From Streptomyces panaciradicis (GTDB taxonomy: Bacteria; Actinomycetota; Actinomycetes; Streptomycetales; Streptomycetaceae), in the NCBI RefSeq assembly GCF_023516615.1, contig NZ_JAMGBF010000037.1:62001-126000 (forward strand): a stretch of 64,000 nucleotides of DNA, read 5' to 3'. The notes beneath the pieces were generated by a model. The model did no database searches. It was given only the letters and a program-made list of their open reading frames with translations, and was not told the DNA's origin. This document shows positions 26,065 through 34,131 of the stretch, one piece after another. Each line of letters opens with the position of its first letter. The first letter of the stretch is position 1. A program made the position numbers and the translations under genes.

Positions 26065-26377
26065 CGCTAGCTCCCGCAGTGCACTCGATCCCTGTCCGTG
26101 CCGGAAAGTGTGCCGATCATAGAGGCAGACCCGGGGGCCTTCCACCCACTGTCCAGTGTCCCGGATCGGACACCACTTCTGACAGATCGTTTCTGCCCGC
26201 AACTGGACGGGTTCTTCGGCCTCGGACCAGTTGTGACGTTCCGTGAGCGATTCGGGGGTGTCGGAACTGAGGGGGCGTCGGCTCCCTCACTCGTCTGGGG
26301 CAGACAAACAGGGCGTAGTACGACAAATTCACACAGGCTGGGTGCGGTGTCCCGTCAACCGCTCCCGGAGGTGCTTC
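26065..26377. other. Divergent promoter region between the cdgA-like and metalloprotease genes
   Basis: These 313 bases hold no supported gene. They must contain promoters for both divergent genes. A short dyad GTGTCC/GGACAC lies near 26157-26174. No operator could be assigned with confidence. Confidence 0.45.
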
Positions 26378-27649
26378 GTGCTGCGTCAGTTTCCCCGCGC
26401 GCGCTTCAGGGGTCCCCGACTGCGCAGCACCGCCGCGGTGTGCACCACGCTGTCCGCGCTCGCCGCCACCTCCCTGATCACCGGGCCCTCGGTGGCCGAA
26501 CCCTTCTCGGCCGGACCGTGCGCCCTGGAGCGCACCGCGGCCCACCACTCGGAGGGGGTGGACACCTGGAACGCCGCCTATCCGCGCCCCACCCGCCGGC
26601 TGGACGCGGTGCTGGTCTTCCTCTCCTTCCCCGACGCGGTCCCACGCACCACCCCCGCCGAGCTGACCGCCGACCACTTCCCGGAAACCAGCCGCTTCTA
26701 CGAGCGCGCCTCCTACGGCCGGTTCACCCTGCGCCCGCATCCCATGAAGCGGTGGATCCGGATGCCGAAGCCGTCGACGGCGTACGCCATACAGCGCGAC
26801 TGGTCGCCCGCGGACCGGGCCGCCTACCTGCGCGACGCGCTCGCCGCCGCCGATCCCCGGGTGGACTTCTCCCGCTACGACATCGTCTACTTCGTCGCCG
26901 ACCCGGACGCGCCCGGCGTGGACTCGGACGCGACGAAGGTCGTCAACCTCGACACCCCGCTGCGGGCCGACGGCCGGGACATCCGGCGGGTCGTCACGGT
27001 GTTCGAGAAGCACCCGCCGGACCGGCTGGTTCTCGCCCATGAGACCGGCCACGTCTTCGACCTTCCCGACCTCTACCACCGCCCGGCCGACGGCAAGGGC
27101 GACTGGGACACCTATGTGGGCGACTGGGACCTGATGGGCAGCCAGTTCGCGCTGGCGCCGGATTTCCTCGGCTGGCACAAGTGGAAGCTGGGCTGGCTGC
27201 GGCCGCGGCAGGTGGTGTGCGTGCGGCGGACCACCCGGCTGACCCTGGAGCCGCTGAGCGCCGGACCGGGCACGCCGGTCACCGGCGCGGCGGGGGCGCC
27301 CGCCTTCGGGCTCGGCGACGGGACCAAGCTGGCACTGGTGCGGACCGGCCCCGACAGCGTGCTCGCCTTCGAGGCGCGCGGCCCGGTCGGCAACGACGCC
27401 GGTGCCTGCCGCTCCGGCATCCTCGTCTACCGCGTCAACGGCGACACCGCCTCCGGCGAGGGCCCCGTCCAGGTGATCGACGCCCACCCGCACACCGAGG
27501 CCTGCTGGGAGAACTCCGTCTACCCGCCCCTCGCGGACGCCCCGGTCGCCCTCGGCGAGAACTTCACCGTGCCGGGCACGGGCGTACGGGTGGAGGCGGA
27601 GGACCGCACGGCGTCGGGGGCGTGGACGGTGAAGATCACGCCGGGTTAG
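26378..27649 (+). CDS. Secreted M6-like zinc metalloprotease-domain protein
   Basis: A protein of 423 residues; GTG 26378 has CGGAGG upstream. A signal peptide (TAAVCTTLSALAATSLITGPSVAEP) is followed by a metalloprotease domain with HETGHVFDLPDLY, which holds two zinc histidines and the catalytic Glu, and WDLMGSQ as a Met-turn equivalent. The C-terminal 120 residues are beta-rich. It resembles immune-inhibitor-A-like M6 proteins but is much shorter. The likely job is secreted proteolysis. A perfect terminator follows 9 bases after the stop. Confidence 0.82.
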   Translation: MLRQFPRARFRGPRLRSTAAVCTTLSALAATSLITGPSVAEPFSAGPCALERTAAHHSEGVDTWNAAYPRPTRRLDAVLVFLSFPDAVPRTTPAELTADHFPETSRFYERASYGRFTLRPHPMKRWIRMPKPSTAYAIQRDWSPADRAAYLRDALAAADPRVDFSRYDIVYFVADPDAPGVDSDATKVVNLDTPLRADGRDIRRVVTVFEKHPPDRLVLAHETGHVFDLPDLYHRPADGKGDWDTYVGDWDLMGSQFALAPDFLGWHKWKLGWLRPRQVVCVRRTTRLTLEPLSAGPGTPVTGAAGAPAFGLGDGTKLALVRTGPDSVLAFEARGPVGNDAGACRSGILVYRVNGDTASGEGPVQVIDAHPHTEACWENSVYPPLADAPVALGENFTVPGTGVRVEAEDRTASGAWTVKITPG

Positions 27650-27658
27650 GGGACACGA

Positions 27659-27690
27659 AGAAGACCCTCCGTTGTCACGGAGGGTCTTCT
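27659..27690. terminator. Bidirectional terminator between metalloprotease and tRNA-Lys copy 3
   Basis: AGAAGACCCTCCG at 27659-27671 pairs perfectly with CGGAGGGTCTTCT at 27678-27690 around a 6-base loop. T-rich bases flank the stem on one side. It serves the plus-strand protease gene and the minus-strand tRNA. Confidence 0.85.
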
Positions 27691-27697
27691 CTGTCTG

Positions 27698-27771
27698 TGC
27701 GCCGCCAGGGACTCGAACCCCGGACCCGCTGATTAAGAGTCAGCTGCTCTAACCAACTGAGCTAGCGGCGC
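27698..27771 (-). tRNA. tRNA-Lys (anticodon CTT), copy 3
   Basis: Identical to the copies at 8361 and 14121. The upstream 14 bases (on the plus strand CTGCTGACGTCGTA) are shared with copy 1. Here its 5' end overlaps the final codons of the same-strand prim-pol-like gene by 10 bases, so the tRNA may be cut from a longer transcript. Confidence 0.97.
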
Positions 27772-28319
27772 CTGCTGACGTCGTAGACCTTAGCATCCTG
27801 ATCCGGAGAGGACGAAATCGATATCCGCACCGCGGCGCGGGCCGCCCGGACGGCCGCCCACAGCACGGTCTCGGGGCCCGGCAGCCAGGGACGGCGGGTG
27901 TCCGGCGCGACCAGCCAGCGGGAATCACCCGAGGTCGCGGGGGTGGTGGCGAGCAGGGCCGGGACGGTCACCGCGTCGCCCTTGCCGTGGCACAGCAGGG
28001 GCGGGATCGCGCCCGTACGGCCGAACTCCTCCCACCGCAGCAGCGAGGGCAGCCGCTGCGCCGTACCGGGCGCGGCGAACAGCAGCAGCCGGCCGCGGAA
28101 GGTGGCCACCGGACCCGATCCCGGCCCCTCCTCCCAGAGCCGGTCCACCATGCGGCGCCCGAAGACCGCGGGCGCGCTGACGACGTCGAAGGCGGAGCCG
28201 CAGGGCAGCACGACCGGCGCCTCGGGGCGCTCCTCCCAGAGGGCGAGCGTGCTCCGCGGATACGTTCCCGCCGAGGCGAGCCACGCTGCTCCGTCCGGGG
28301 TGGTGAGGTTGCTGGTCAT
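27762..28319 (-). CDS. Short prim-pol N-terminal-like protein
   Basis: A protein of 185 residues. VVLPCGSAFDVVSAPAVFGRRM, SGPVATFRGRLLLFAAPGTAQRLPSLLRWEEFG (in part) and SRWLVAPD recall the bifunctional DNA primase/polymerase N-terminal domain as annotated in streptomycetes. I see no convincing metal-binding triad, so enzymatic activity is doubtful. The last codons (VYDVSRRR) are read from the 5' end of tRNA-Lys, where the stop lies. Function is unknown. The palindrome TGGCATATGCCA lies 92 bases upstream. Confidence 0.65.
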   Translation of the reverse strand: MTSNLTTPDGAAWLASAGTYPRSTLALWEERPEAPVVLPCGSAFDVVSAPAVFGRRMVDRLWEEGPGSGPVATFRGRLLLFAAPGTAQRLPSLLRWEEFGRTGAIPPLLCHGKGDAVTVPALLATTPATSGDSRWLVAPDTRRPWLPGPETVLWAAVRAARAAVRISISSSPDQDAKVYDVSRRR

Positions 28320-28410
28320 GGCAACTACATCTACCGGCTGTGAACGTCCCGTCTCCGAGGGTTGCCGAAAACCGGGACACGGCGATGCGGGCCCGGGTAT
28401 CTTGCCCGCC

Positions 28411-28422
28411 TGGCATATGCCA
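28411..28422. promoter_or_regulatory. Palindrome TGGCATATGCCA, second copy
   Basis: The same 12-bp palindrome as the centre of 15239-15258. It lies 92 bases upstream of the prim-pol-like gene, where a promoter or operator would be expected. Confidence 0.4.
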
Positions 28423-28445
28423 AACCGAAGTGCGCCGTGTTCAGA

Positions 28446-28811
28446 TCAGACCGGGTCCGCCGACCCGCGGCCCTCGGCGCCGCGCATCAGATCGCGCCCG
28501 AACTCGACCATCTTCTTGGCGTAGTCCTCGGTCCACTCGGCCCGCTCCGCGATGGCGGCCGTGGTCAGCCGGTCGAACCGCCGCGGATCGGCGAGCTGCG
28601 CGGCGGCCATCGCCTGGAACTCCACCGCCCGGTCCGCCGCCGCGCGGAACGCGTGCGTCAGTTCGGTCGCGCGGGTCAGCAGCGCCTTCGGGTCGTCGAT
28701 CGACTCCAGGTCGAAGAAGTGCTCCGGATCCGCGGCGGCCTCCGCGGGCTCGAAGAGCAGGGGCGCGGGGCGCAGCCGCGGTTCGTTCCGACGCGGCGTC
28801 TGCTCCGCCAT
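28446..28811 (-). CDS. Small helical protein of unknown function
   Basis: A protein of 121 residues from ATG 28811, behind GAGGAGGAG. After a Pro-rich start (RLRPAPLLFEPAEAAADPEHFFDLESIDD in part) it is nearly all helix, with heptad-like runs through TELTHAFRAAADRAVEFQAM and TEDYAKKMVEFGRDLM. No catalytic motif is seen. The pattern resembles phasin-like helical proteins, but that is weak. It follows the nuclease/helicase operon on the same strand after 168 bases. Confidence 0.7.
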   Translation of the reverse strand: MAEQTPRRNEPRLRPAPLLFEPAEAAADPEHFFDLESIDDPKALLTRATELTHAFRAAADRAVEFQAMAAAQLADPRRFDRLTTAAIAERAEWTEDYAKKMVEFGRDLMRGAEGRGSADPV

Positions 28812-28979
28812 GTCTTCTCCTCCTCGTAGGTCACGCTCGTCCGTCACGGCCCACCGGCCGTGCGTGGGCCACCGTCCATTGTCCCGCGGGTATGCAAGAG
28901 GGCCGTCGCCCGTGGCTCCGGCGGTATCAAGGCGTCCGGACCACCCGATGTTCCCGGCCCGCCCGATGCCGGGGGGCCG

Positions 28980-30314
28980 TCACGGTGACCAGCCGACCCG
29001 GTGTTCCCGCAGCCGCGCCAGCACCGCGTGGTTCGCCTCCCAGCCGTCCGGGAACTTCACGAGCGTTCCCAGCTGGACCGGTTCCGTGGAGGGGTAGGCG
29101 TCCAGCAGTTCGCTCACTCCTGCCCGGCAGACCACGATGCACGCGTGCCGGTGCCGGGAGGCCAGCACGCACAGCCGGCCCGTCTCCAGATGGAACGCCG
29201 TGGCGTCCGGGCGGCCGGAGAGGGGGTGCAGGACCACCGTGACGTCGTACTCGCGGCCCTGCAGACGGTTCGCCGTGTCGACGGTGACGTCCGTGACGCC
29301 GAGCTCCGCCAGCGCCGCCCGGACCGCCGCCGCCTGGTCCCGGTGGGCCGTGCCGACGGCGACCCGGTCGGCCGTGAGCGGCGTCGCGTCCGGCGAGCGC
29401 TCCGACGTGGCCGCGCCGCCCCGGTCCAGCAGGCGCCGTACGACGGTGGCCACCGCGCGCACCGCCTCCGGATCGGTGCGCGGGGTGTGCCGGGCCGGGA
29501 GCTCCAGCAGGCCCCAACCCGAGTGCGCCGCCTCGTCGATCACCCGGTCGGGGCCGGAGCCGTCCGAGGGGACGGCGAAGGCCAGGGACCGGTCCTGGTG
29601 GCCGGTGCCGCTGCGGAACGGCGTGTACGGGTAGAAGGCGTCGGAGACCAGCGGCGCGGCCGACGCGGGCAGCCGCCAGGAGACCGGCAGCCGGTGCTGC
29701 GGCAGTTCCGGGTTGTGCGCCAGGAGAGTGGTGACCGCCGAGGCCGAGGGGTCGTACGACAGCCCCGCCCACTGCTCGCCGCCCACGATGGAGAACGGGT
29801 CCAGCTGCCCCGGGTCGCCGACGAACAGCGCCCGCTCGAACAGCCCGGCGACGGCCAGCAGCGCGTCCGAGCGCATCTGGTACGCCTCGTCGACGATGGC
29901 GTGCCCCCACGGCTCGTCGGTCTTCACGTGCGCCCACTTCGCCGCCGTGGAGATGACCACCGGCAGGCCGGTCAGGTCGCCCGCCTTCGCCGACTTGCGG
30001 ACGTTCGGCAGGTCGTCGAGCGCCTTGTCGTACGCGTCGGCGTCACTGCTGTGCAGCCGTCCCACCGGCAGCTCGGGGCTCTTCTCCGCCAGCCGCTGCA
30101 CGAGGTCGTCGACCTGCGCGTTCGTCTGGGCGACGATCATCAACGGGCGTCCGGCGTCGGCCAGTTCGAGCGCCGCGCGCACCACCAGCGTGGACTTGCC
30201 GGCGCCGGGCGGCGAGTCCACCACCACGCCCCGGGCGGTGCCGTGCAGGGTGTCGTGGAGGATCGCGTCGGTGGCCTCGGCGGCCGCGGCGCCGGGGTCG
30301 AAGACGGTGGTCAC
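28980..30314 (-). CDS. SF1B-type DNA/RNA helicase (Upf1/Dna2-like)
   Basis: A protein of 444 residues. Walker A is SPPGAGKST (34-42), motif Ia TNAQVDD, motif II VDEAY (141-145), motif III GDPGQLDP (166-173), motif V DTANRLQGREYDVTVV and a motif VI-like ASRHRHACIVV. The GDPxQLxP form and a compact two-lobed body place it with SF1B (5'-3') helicases. The domains inserted in larger SF1B members are missing, and they may be supplied by the partner protein. Its start overlaps the upstream gene's stop by 4 bases. It is third in the operon with an Fe-S nuclease. Confidence 0.87.
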   Translation of the reverse strand: MTTVFDPGAAAAEATDAILHDTLHGTARGVVVDSPPGAGKSTLVVRAALELADAGRPLMIVAQTNAQVDDLVQRLAEKSPELPVGRLHSSDADAYDKALDDLPNVRKSAKAGDLTGLPVVISTAAKWAHVKTDEPWGHAIVDEAYQMRSDALLAVAGLFERALFVGDPGQLDPFSIVGGEQWAGLSYDPSASAVTTLLAHNPELPQHRLPVSWRLPASAAPLVSDAFYPYTPFRSGTGHQDRSLAFAVPSDGSGPDRVIDEAAHSGWGLLELPARHTPRTDPEAVRAVATVVRRLLDRGGAATSERSPDATPLTADRVAVGTAHRDQAAAVRAALAELGVTDVTVDTANRLQGREYDVTVVLHPLSGRPDATAFHLETGRLCVLASRHRHACIVVCRAGVSELLDAYPSTEPVQLGTLVKFPDGWEANHAVLARLREHRVGWSP

Positions 30315-31912
30315 AGGACGTCCTCCGCGGTCGTCGGGTCGGCCGCCTCCGCGACGGCCTCACCGGGCGGACCGCCGTGCGTCCACGGCGTCTGCTCCGG
30401 GTCGGGCAGCTTCGGGCCGCCGCGCTGCTCGTGCTCGAAGAGGGTGAAGCAGAGCCGGTCGCCCTTCTCCGGCACGGAACCGGCCTCCGGCTCCTTGCCG
30501 CGGCCCATCTTGTCGAGGATGCGCAGCACCAGCAGGGCACCGTCGCCGGGGGAGTCCTCCAGCCCCACGAACTCCGCCGTCTGCGGCTTGCCGCCGAGCG
30601 AGCGGTACACCTTGACGCGCTCGCCCAGATGCGGCCGGTCGTCCGTGCGCAGGGTCACCAGCGGGCGGGGGCTCGGCCGCTTGCTCTCGCTGTACGCCAT
30701 CACGACCTCGATGACCTCGCCGGTGAACGCCTCGCCGGACAGCCGTCGCCCGGCCATCACCAGCGGGTCGTCGAGGGCCTCCTGGGCCTCCAGCCGGGCC
30801 TGCTCGCGCTCACGGGAGGCCAGCTTGTTCGCGGCGGTCACCGCGTCGTCGCGGCGCGGCTGCGGCGGCTCGCCCGCGGCGATCCGGTCGCGGTGCGCGG
30901 TGAACGACCAGCGGTCGCGGGTCCACCGCTCCTCGACGTGCGCGCCGACGGGCAGCTCACGCAGCAGGTCGAGGCCCTGCCAGACCTTCTCCCAGGTGGG
31001 CAGGGTGCGGCTGAGCACCAGGTCGCGGATGCCGCGCTCGGCGGCCGTCAGCTCACCGAGCCGGTCGTCCGCCTCCAGGCCGTCCTCGGCGGCGGCCAGA
31101 GCGGTACGCGCGCGGTCGTAGCGCTCGATGGCCGGGGCGAGCAGCTTGTTGTCGAACGCCGGGTCGGTGGCCGGGCCCGCGGGCGGGCACAGCAGCTGGC
31201 CCTTGGCGTCCCGGGCCAGCTCGGCGTCCAGCGCCGCCTCCGCGCCCGTCGAACCCTCCGGCGGGGCGATCCAGGCCAGCAGGGCGCCCAGGTGCTGGTC
31301 CTCCAGCGTGGACTGGCCGGTCGCCCAGTGCCGGGACAGGACGTCGGTCATGGCCAGCAGCAGGGAGGAGCCGGGCACCCGCGCCCGCTCCCCGAAGTGG
31401 GTCAGCCAGCGGCCGAGCAGCGGCACGCGCGGGGGCGCGGGATACGGGGTCTCCGGGTCCTGTTCCGCCGTACGCCGAAAGCGCATGGACCGGCCCAGCA
31501 GCCGCAGGAAGTCGACGCCGGGGCGGCTGGGGACGATCAACTGCGGGGCGTCCGCACACAGTTCGACCTCGACCTTGACCCGCTTGCCGGTCTCCGGGTC
31601 GGTCTCGTTGCGCTCGGCGGCCTCCACCTGCCCGGCGTAGGCGTCGATGTACGGCAGGACCACGTCGGCCAGTTCGGCGAGGAACGCGAACCGCAGGTCG
31701 CGGTCGCGCGGCTGCGGTACGACGAGCAGGCGCGGGGCGTCCCGGTCGGTGCCGACGAGGGCGCCGAGCGGGGCGCCGGCCTCACCGGCGGTGGTGAGCG
31801 GGACCAGGACCAGGGGCCGCTCGGCGAGGTGCCGGTGCCGCACGGTGGCGGCGGCCTGGGCGCGGCCGGTGCTGACGGCCTCCAGGCGGGCGAGGGTGGA
31901 GATCAGCGACAT
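30311..31912 (-). CDS. Unknown middle subunit of the nuclease/helicase operon
   Basis: A protein of 533 residues with no recognised domain. The N-terminal half is alpha/beta, with RPLVLVPLTTAGEAGAPLG and a conserved-looking FLRLLGRSMRFRRTAEQDPETPYP (in part). The middle is helical and acidic (ERYDRARTALAAAEDGLEADDRL). The last 150 residues look beta-rich, with FTGEVIEVVMAY, LVTLRTDD and LGERVKVYRSLGGKP, which resembles a small barrel. It overlaps both neighbours (10 bases upstream, 4 bases downstream), so it is made in step with the nuclease and helicase and may bridge them. Confidence 0.8.
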   Translation of the reverse strand: MSLISTLARLEAVSTGRAQAAATVRHRHLAERPLVLVPLTTAGEAGAPLGALVGTDRDAPRLLVVPQPRDRDLRFAFLAELADVVLPYIDAYAGQVEAAERNETDPETGKRVKVEVELCADAPQLIVPSRPGVDFLRLLGRSMRFRRTAEQDPETPYPAPPRVPLLGRWLTHFGERARVPGSSLLLAMTDVLSRHWATGQSTLEDQHLGALLAWIAPPEGSTGAEAALDAELARDAKGQLLCPPAGPATDPAFDNKLLAPAIERYDRARTALAAAEDGLEADDRLGELTAAERGIRDLVLSRTLPTWEKVWQGLDLLRELPVGAHVEERWTRDRWSFTAHRDRIAAGEPPQPRRDDAVTAANKLASREREQARLEAQEALDDPLVMAGRRLSGEAFTGEVIEVVMAYSESKRPSPRPLVTLRTDDRPHLGERVKVYRSLGGKPQTAEFVGLEDSPGDGALLVLRILDKMGRGKEPEAGSVPEKGDRLCFTLFEHEQRGGPKLPDPEQTPWTHGGPPGEAVAEAADPTTAEDVL

Positions 31913-33093
31913 GGGGCGGCCTCCTGCCCCAGGGCCTCGGCCCGCAGCCGGGCGGCCCGGCGCAGCGCCGCCACCGCGGGGTCCTCGGGGTCGCCCGTCT
32001 CGCCGCGGGCCGCCGCCAGGACGTCCTCGACCGTGGTCAGGCCGCCCAGCTCGGCGCGGACCGAGCGGCCCAGGGCGGTCACCGCGCCGGCCTCGCGGGA
32101 GCGGGTGCGGCAGTGGAAGGCCAGTTCGCACGCGGACAGGCACTCGGGGGCGTACGTGGCCGGGACCGACTCCACGGCGGACGTCAGCTCGGCGGTGGGC
32201 AGTTCGGGGGAGAAGCAGGTGCCCTCGGGCAGCGCGTCGGCGATGTCCTGCACGCGCGTGAGGCGGGCCAGCTGGCGGCCGGTGACGGCACGCTGCTTGC
32301 GGACGTCGACGGCGGAGGCGGTGGGGAGGTTGGAGAAGTCCTTGGGGCACACGAGGAGAACGCGGTGCCGGACGACCGGAGCGGGATCGAGCCGGGCGGC
32401 GACCTCCTCCAGCGCCAGCACGTACACCGCCGCCTGCCGGGCCGCCGCGCCGACCTTCGCCGGGTCCGCCGAACCGTCCAGCATCGGGAAGGACTTGATC
32501 TCCACGACCGTCCAGCGGCCGTCGGGGTGGACCACCACGGCGTCCGGTTCCAGGAAGGCGGGGGAGCCGGCCACGTCCAGGGCCAGCATCGGGTGGTCGA
32601 GCAGCGTCCAGGTGCCGGCCGCGGCGGTCGCCTCACGCAGGGCGAGGGCGGTGCGCGCCGCCCGCCCCTCGGGACCGGCCGCGGACAGGTCGGGCACCGA
32701 CGCCCCGGCGGGCGGCTCGGCGCCCCGGTCCAGCTTCTCGTGCACCAGCCGCAGCAGTTCCGCGCCGCCGTCCGCCTTGACCTTCGCCTCGAAGGCGTTG
32801 CCCCGGGTGAGGGCGAACTGCGACTGCCCGAAGGCCGACGGCGAGCCCAGCGCACCCGCCAGCGCCGCCTTGTTCACCCCGGCGCCGTCGAGGATCGCGC
32901 GCCGGCTGCAGCCCGGGTTGGCCGCGAGGGCGGCCAGGGCGCGTGCGTCCAGCGCCTTGGCCGGGACACCCGGGCCGCGCAGCTCAGCGAGCCGCTGCCG
33001 CAGCGCCTTCCCCTGCGTCCGTGGGGGAGGCACTCGGCTCGCCTCTCGGTCCGGACCCGGCGAGGGACTCGTGCTGCCGTGGAAATCGCTCAC
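31903..33093 (-). CDS. Cas4/AddB-like Fe-S PD-(D/E)XK nuclease
   Basis: A protein of 396 residues if it starts at GTG 33093; GTG 33033 has a better ribosome site (GAGAGG) and is a good alternative. The nuclease core reads FLEPDAVVVHPDGRWTVVEIKS in part, with Asp184, Glu198 and Lys200 as the PD-(D/E)XK triad. Four cysteines match an iron-sulphur staple: Cys62 (NPGCSRRAIL) and Cys318, Cys322, Cys328 (ECLSACELAFHC). This arrangement is found in Cas4, AddB and Dna2. It opens the operon and overlaps the next gene by 10 bases. It should cut DNA ends or single strands; biological role unknown. Confidence 0.82.
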   Translation of the reverse strand: MSDFHGSTSPSPGPDREASRVPPPRTQGKALRQRLAELRGPGVPAKALDARALAALAANPGCSRRAILDGAGVNKAALAGALGSPSAFGQSQFALTRGNAFEAKVKADGGAELLRLVHEKLDRGAEPPAGASVPDLSAAGPEGRAARTALALREATAAAGTWTLLDHPMLALDVAGSPAFLEPDAVVVHPDGRWTVVEIKSFPMLDGSADPAKVGAAARQAAVYVLALEEVAARLDPAPVVRHRVLLVCPKDFSNLPTASAVDVRKQRAVTGRQLARLTRVQDIADALPEGTCFSPELPTAELTSAVESVPATYAPECLSACELAFHCRTRSREAGAVTALGRSVRAELGGLTTVEDVLAAARGETGDPEDPAVAALRRAARLRAEALGQEAAPCR

Positions 33094-33937
33094 CCGCGGA
33101 AGTCTGGCATCCGCCACTGACAATTGAGGAACCTGAGGCGGCGGAGGGCTGCGAGCCGAAGGAGAGCAGCGCCCGCAGCCGGTCCATGACACCCATCACG
33201 TACGGCGTCAGGAAGAGGCCGACGCCCATCACGGCCGCGCCCGCCACCGCGTCCAGGAAGTAGTGGTTCGCGGTGCCCATGACCACGATCGTGGTCAGCA
33301 GCGGATAGGCCACGGCGGCCACCTTGGTCGTACGCGTCCTGCCGTACCGCCACAGCATGACCCCGCACCACAGGGCCCAGCCCACATGCAGGCTCGGCAT
33401 GGCCGCGTACTGGTTCGTCATGCCCCCGAGCCCCTTCGGGGCGCTGGCCGCGCCTCCCCACCAGCCGTACGAGCTGTACTGGGCCATCGTGTCCACGAAG
33501 CCGTGGCCGGCCGACAGCAGGCGGGGCGGGCAGGTCGGCAGCAGCGTGAAGCCGATCAGGCCCATGAAGGTGGACGTCATCAGCCAGGTGCGGGCCGCCC
33601 GGTAGTGCGCGGCCCGATACCGGAACAGCCATATCAGGATCGCCGGTGTGACCACGTAGTGCAGGGAGGCGTACCAGAAGTCGGCCGGGACGCCGAGCCA
33701 TGCCTCGCGCGTGAACAGCCGGTTGAGCGGGTGCTCGGCGTTGAGGTGCAGGAACTTCTCGACGCGCAGGATCGCCAGGCCGTGGTCGACCGCCCCGGCC
33801 GTGTCGCCGCGCACGACGAGCCGGCCCGCCGAGTAGCAGGCGTACACCAGGACGATCAGCGGCAGCTCGGTCCACCAGCGCAGGCGCGTGCGCGGGGCTG
33901 CTGCCTCGATGCCCGGTGTCGTCTCGGTCTTCGGCAT
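32984..33937 (-). CDS. PAP2-type membrane phosphatase / inositolphosphotransferase-like protein
   Basis: A protein of 317 residues from ATG 33937. It has about six transmembrane segments. The phosphatase signatures are present in the AUR1-like form: MPSLHVGWALW and TANHYFLDAVAG, giving the catalytic His and Asp. Members dephosphorylate or transfer lipid phosphates at the membrane. The C-terminal 60 residues are Ser/Gly/Pro-rich and low in structure. That tail overlaps the 5' end of the nuclease gene by 110 bases in another frame, an unusually long overlap, which suggests the nuclease starts later or that this tail is dispensable. Confidence 0.82.
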   Translation of the reverse strand: MPKTETTPGIEAAAPRTRLRWWTELPLIVLVYACYSAGRLVVRGDTAGAVDHGLAILRVEKFLHLNAEHPLNRLFTREAWLGVPADFWYASLHYVVTPAILIWLFRYRAAHYRAARTWLMTSTFMGLIGFTLLPTCPPRLLSAGHGFVDTMAQYSSYGWWGGAASAPKGLGGMTNQYAAMPSLHVGWALWCGVMLWRYGRTRTTKVAAVAYPLLTTIVVMGTANHYFLDAVAGAAVMGVGLFLTPYVMGVMDRLRALLSFGSQPSAASGSSIVSGGCQTSAGERFPRQHESLAGSGPRGEPSASPTDAGEGAAAAAR

Positions 33938-34131
33938 CCGATCGCCTCCCCCTTCATTTTCGCGCGGCACCTGGTGATCGGGTCGTGCCACTTTACGGTG
34001 TACGCGCGCCGCCCCGCAGGGCGCCCCCGGCCCTCAAAGACGCAGAGATCGACCGCCGGGTTGCCCCTGCCCGGGGTGCGGGATGATGGAACGGTTCCGC
34101 CTGCGATTTCTTCCGGAAGGGTTTCCCGCTC

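Noticed and set aside
24430..26070. A long plus-strand frame opposite the GGDEF-EAL gene
   Set aside because: The opposite strand encodes intact PAS, GGDEF and EAL motifs; this frame is compositionally random.
8361..27771. Integrated element between identical tRNA-Lys copies
   Set aside because: No integrase, excisionase or phage gene is present between the copies, and the genes are ordinary core Streptomyces genes.
28980..33093. Calling the nuclease/helicase operon RecBCD, AddAB or AdnAB
   Set aside because: The helicase is of the compact SF1B type and the nuclease is a separate small protein; the large fused subunits of those complexes are absent.
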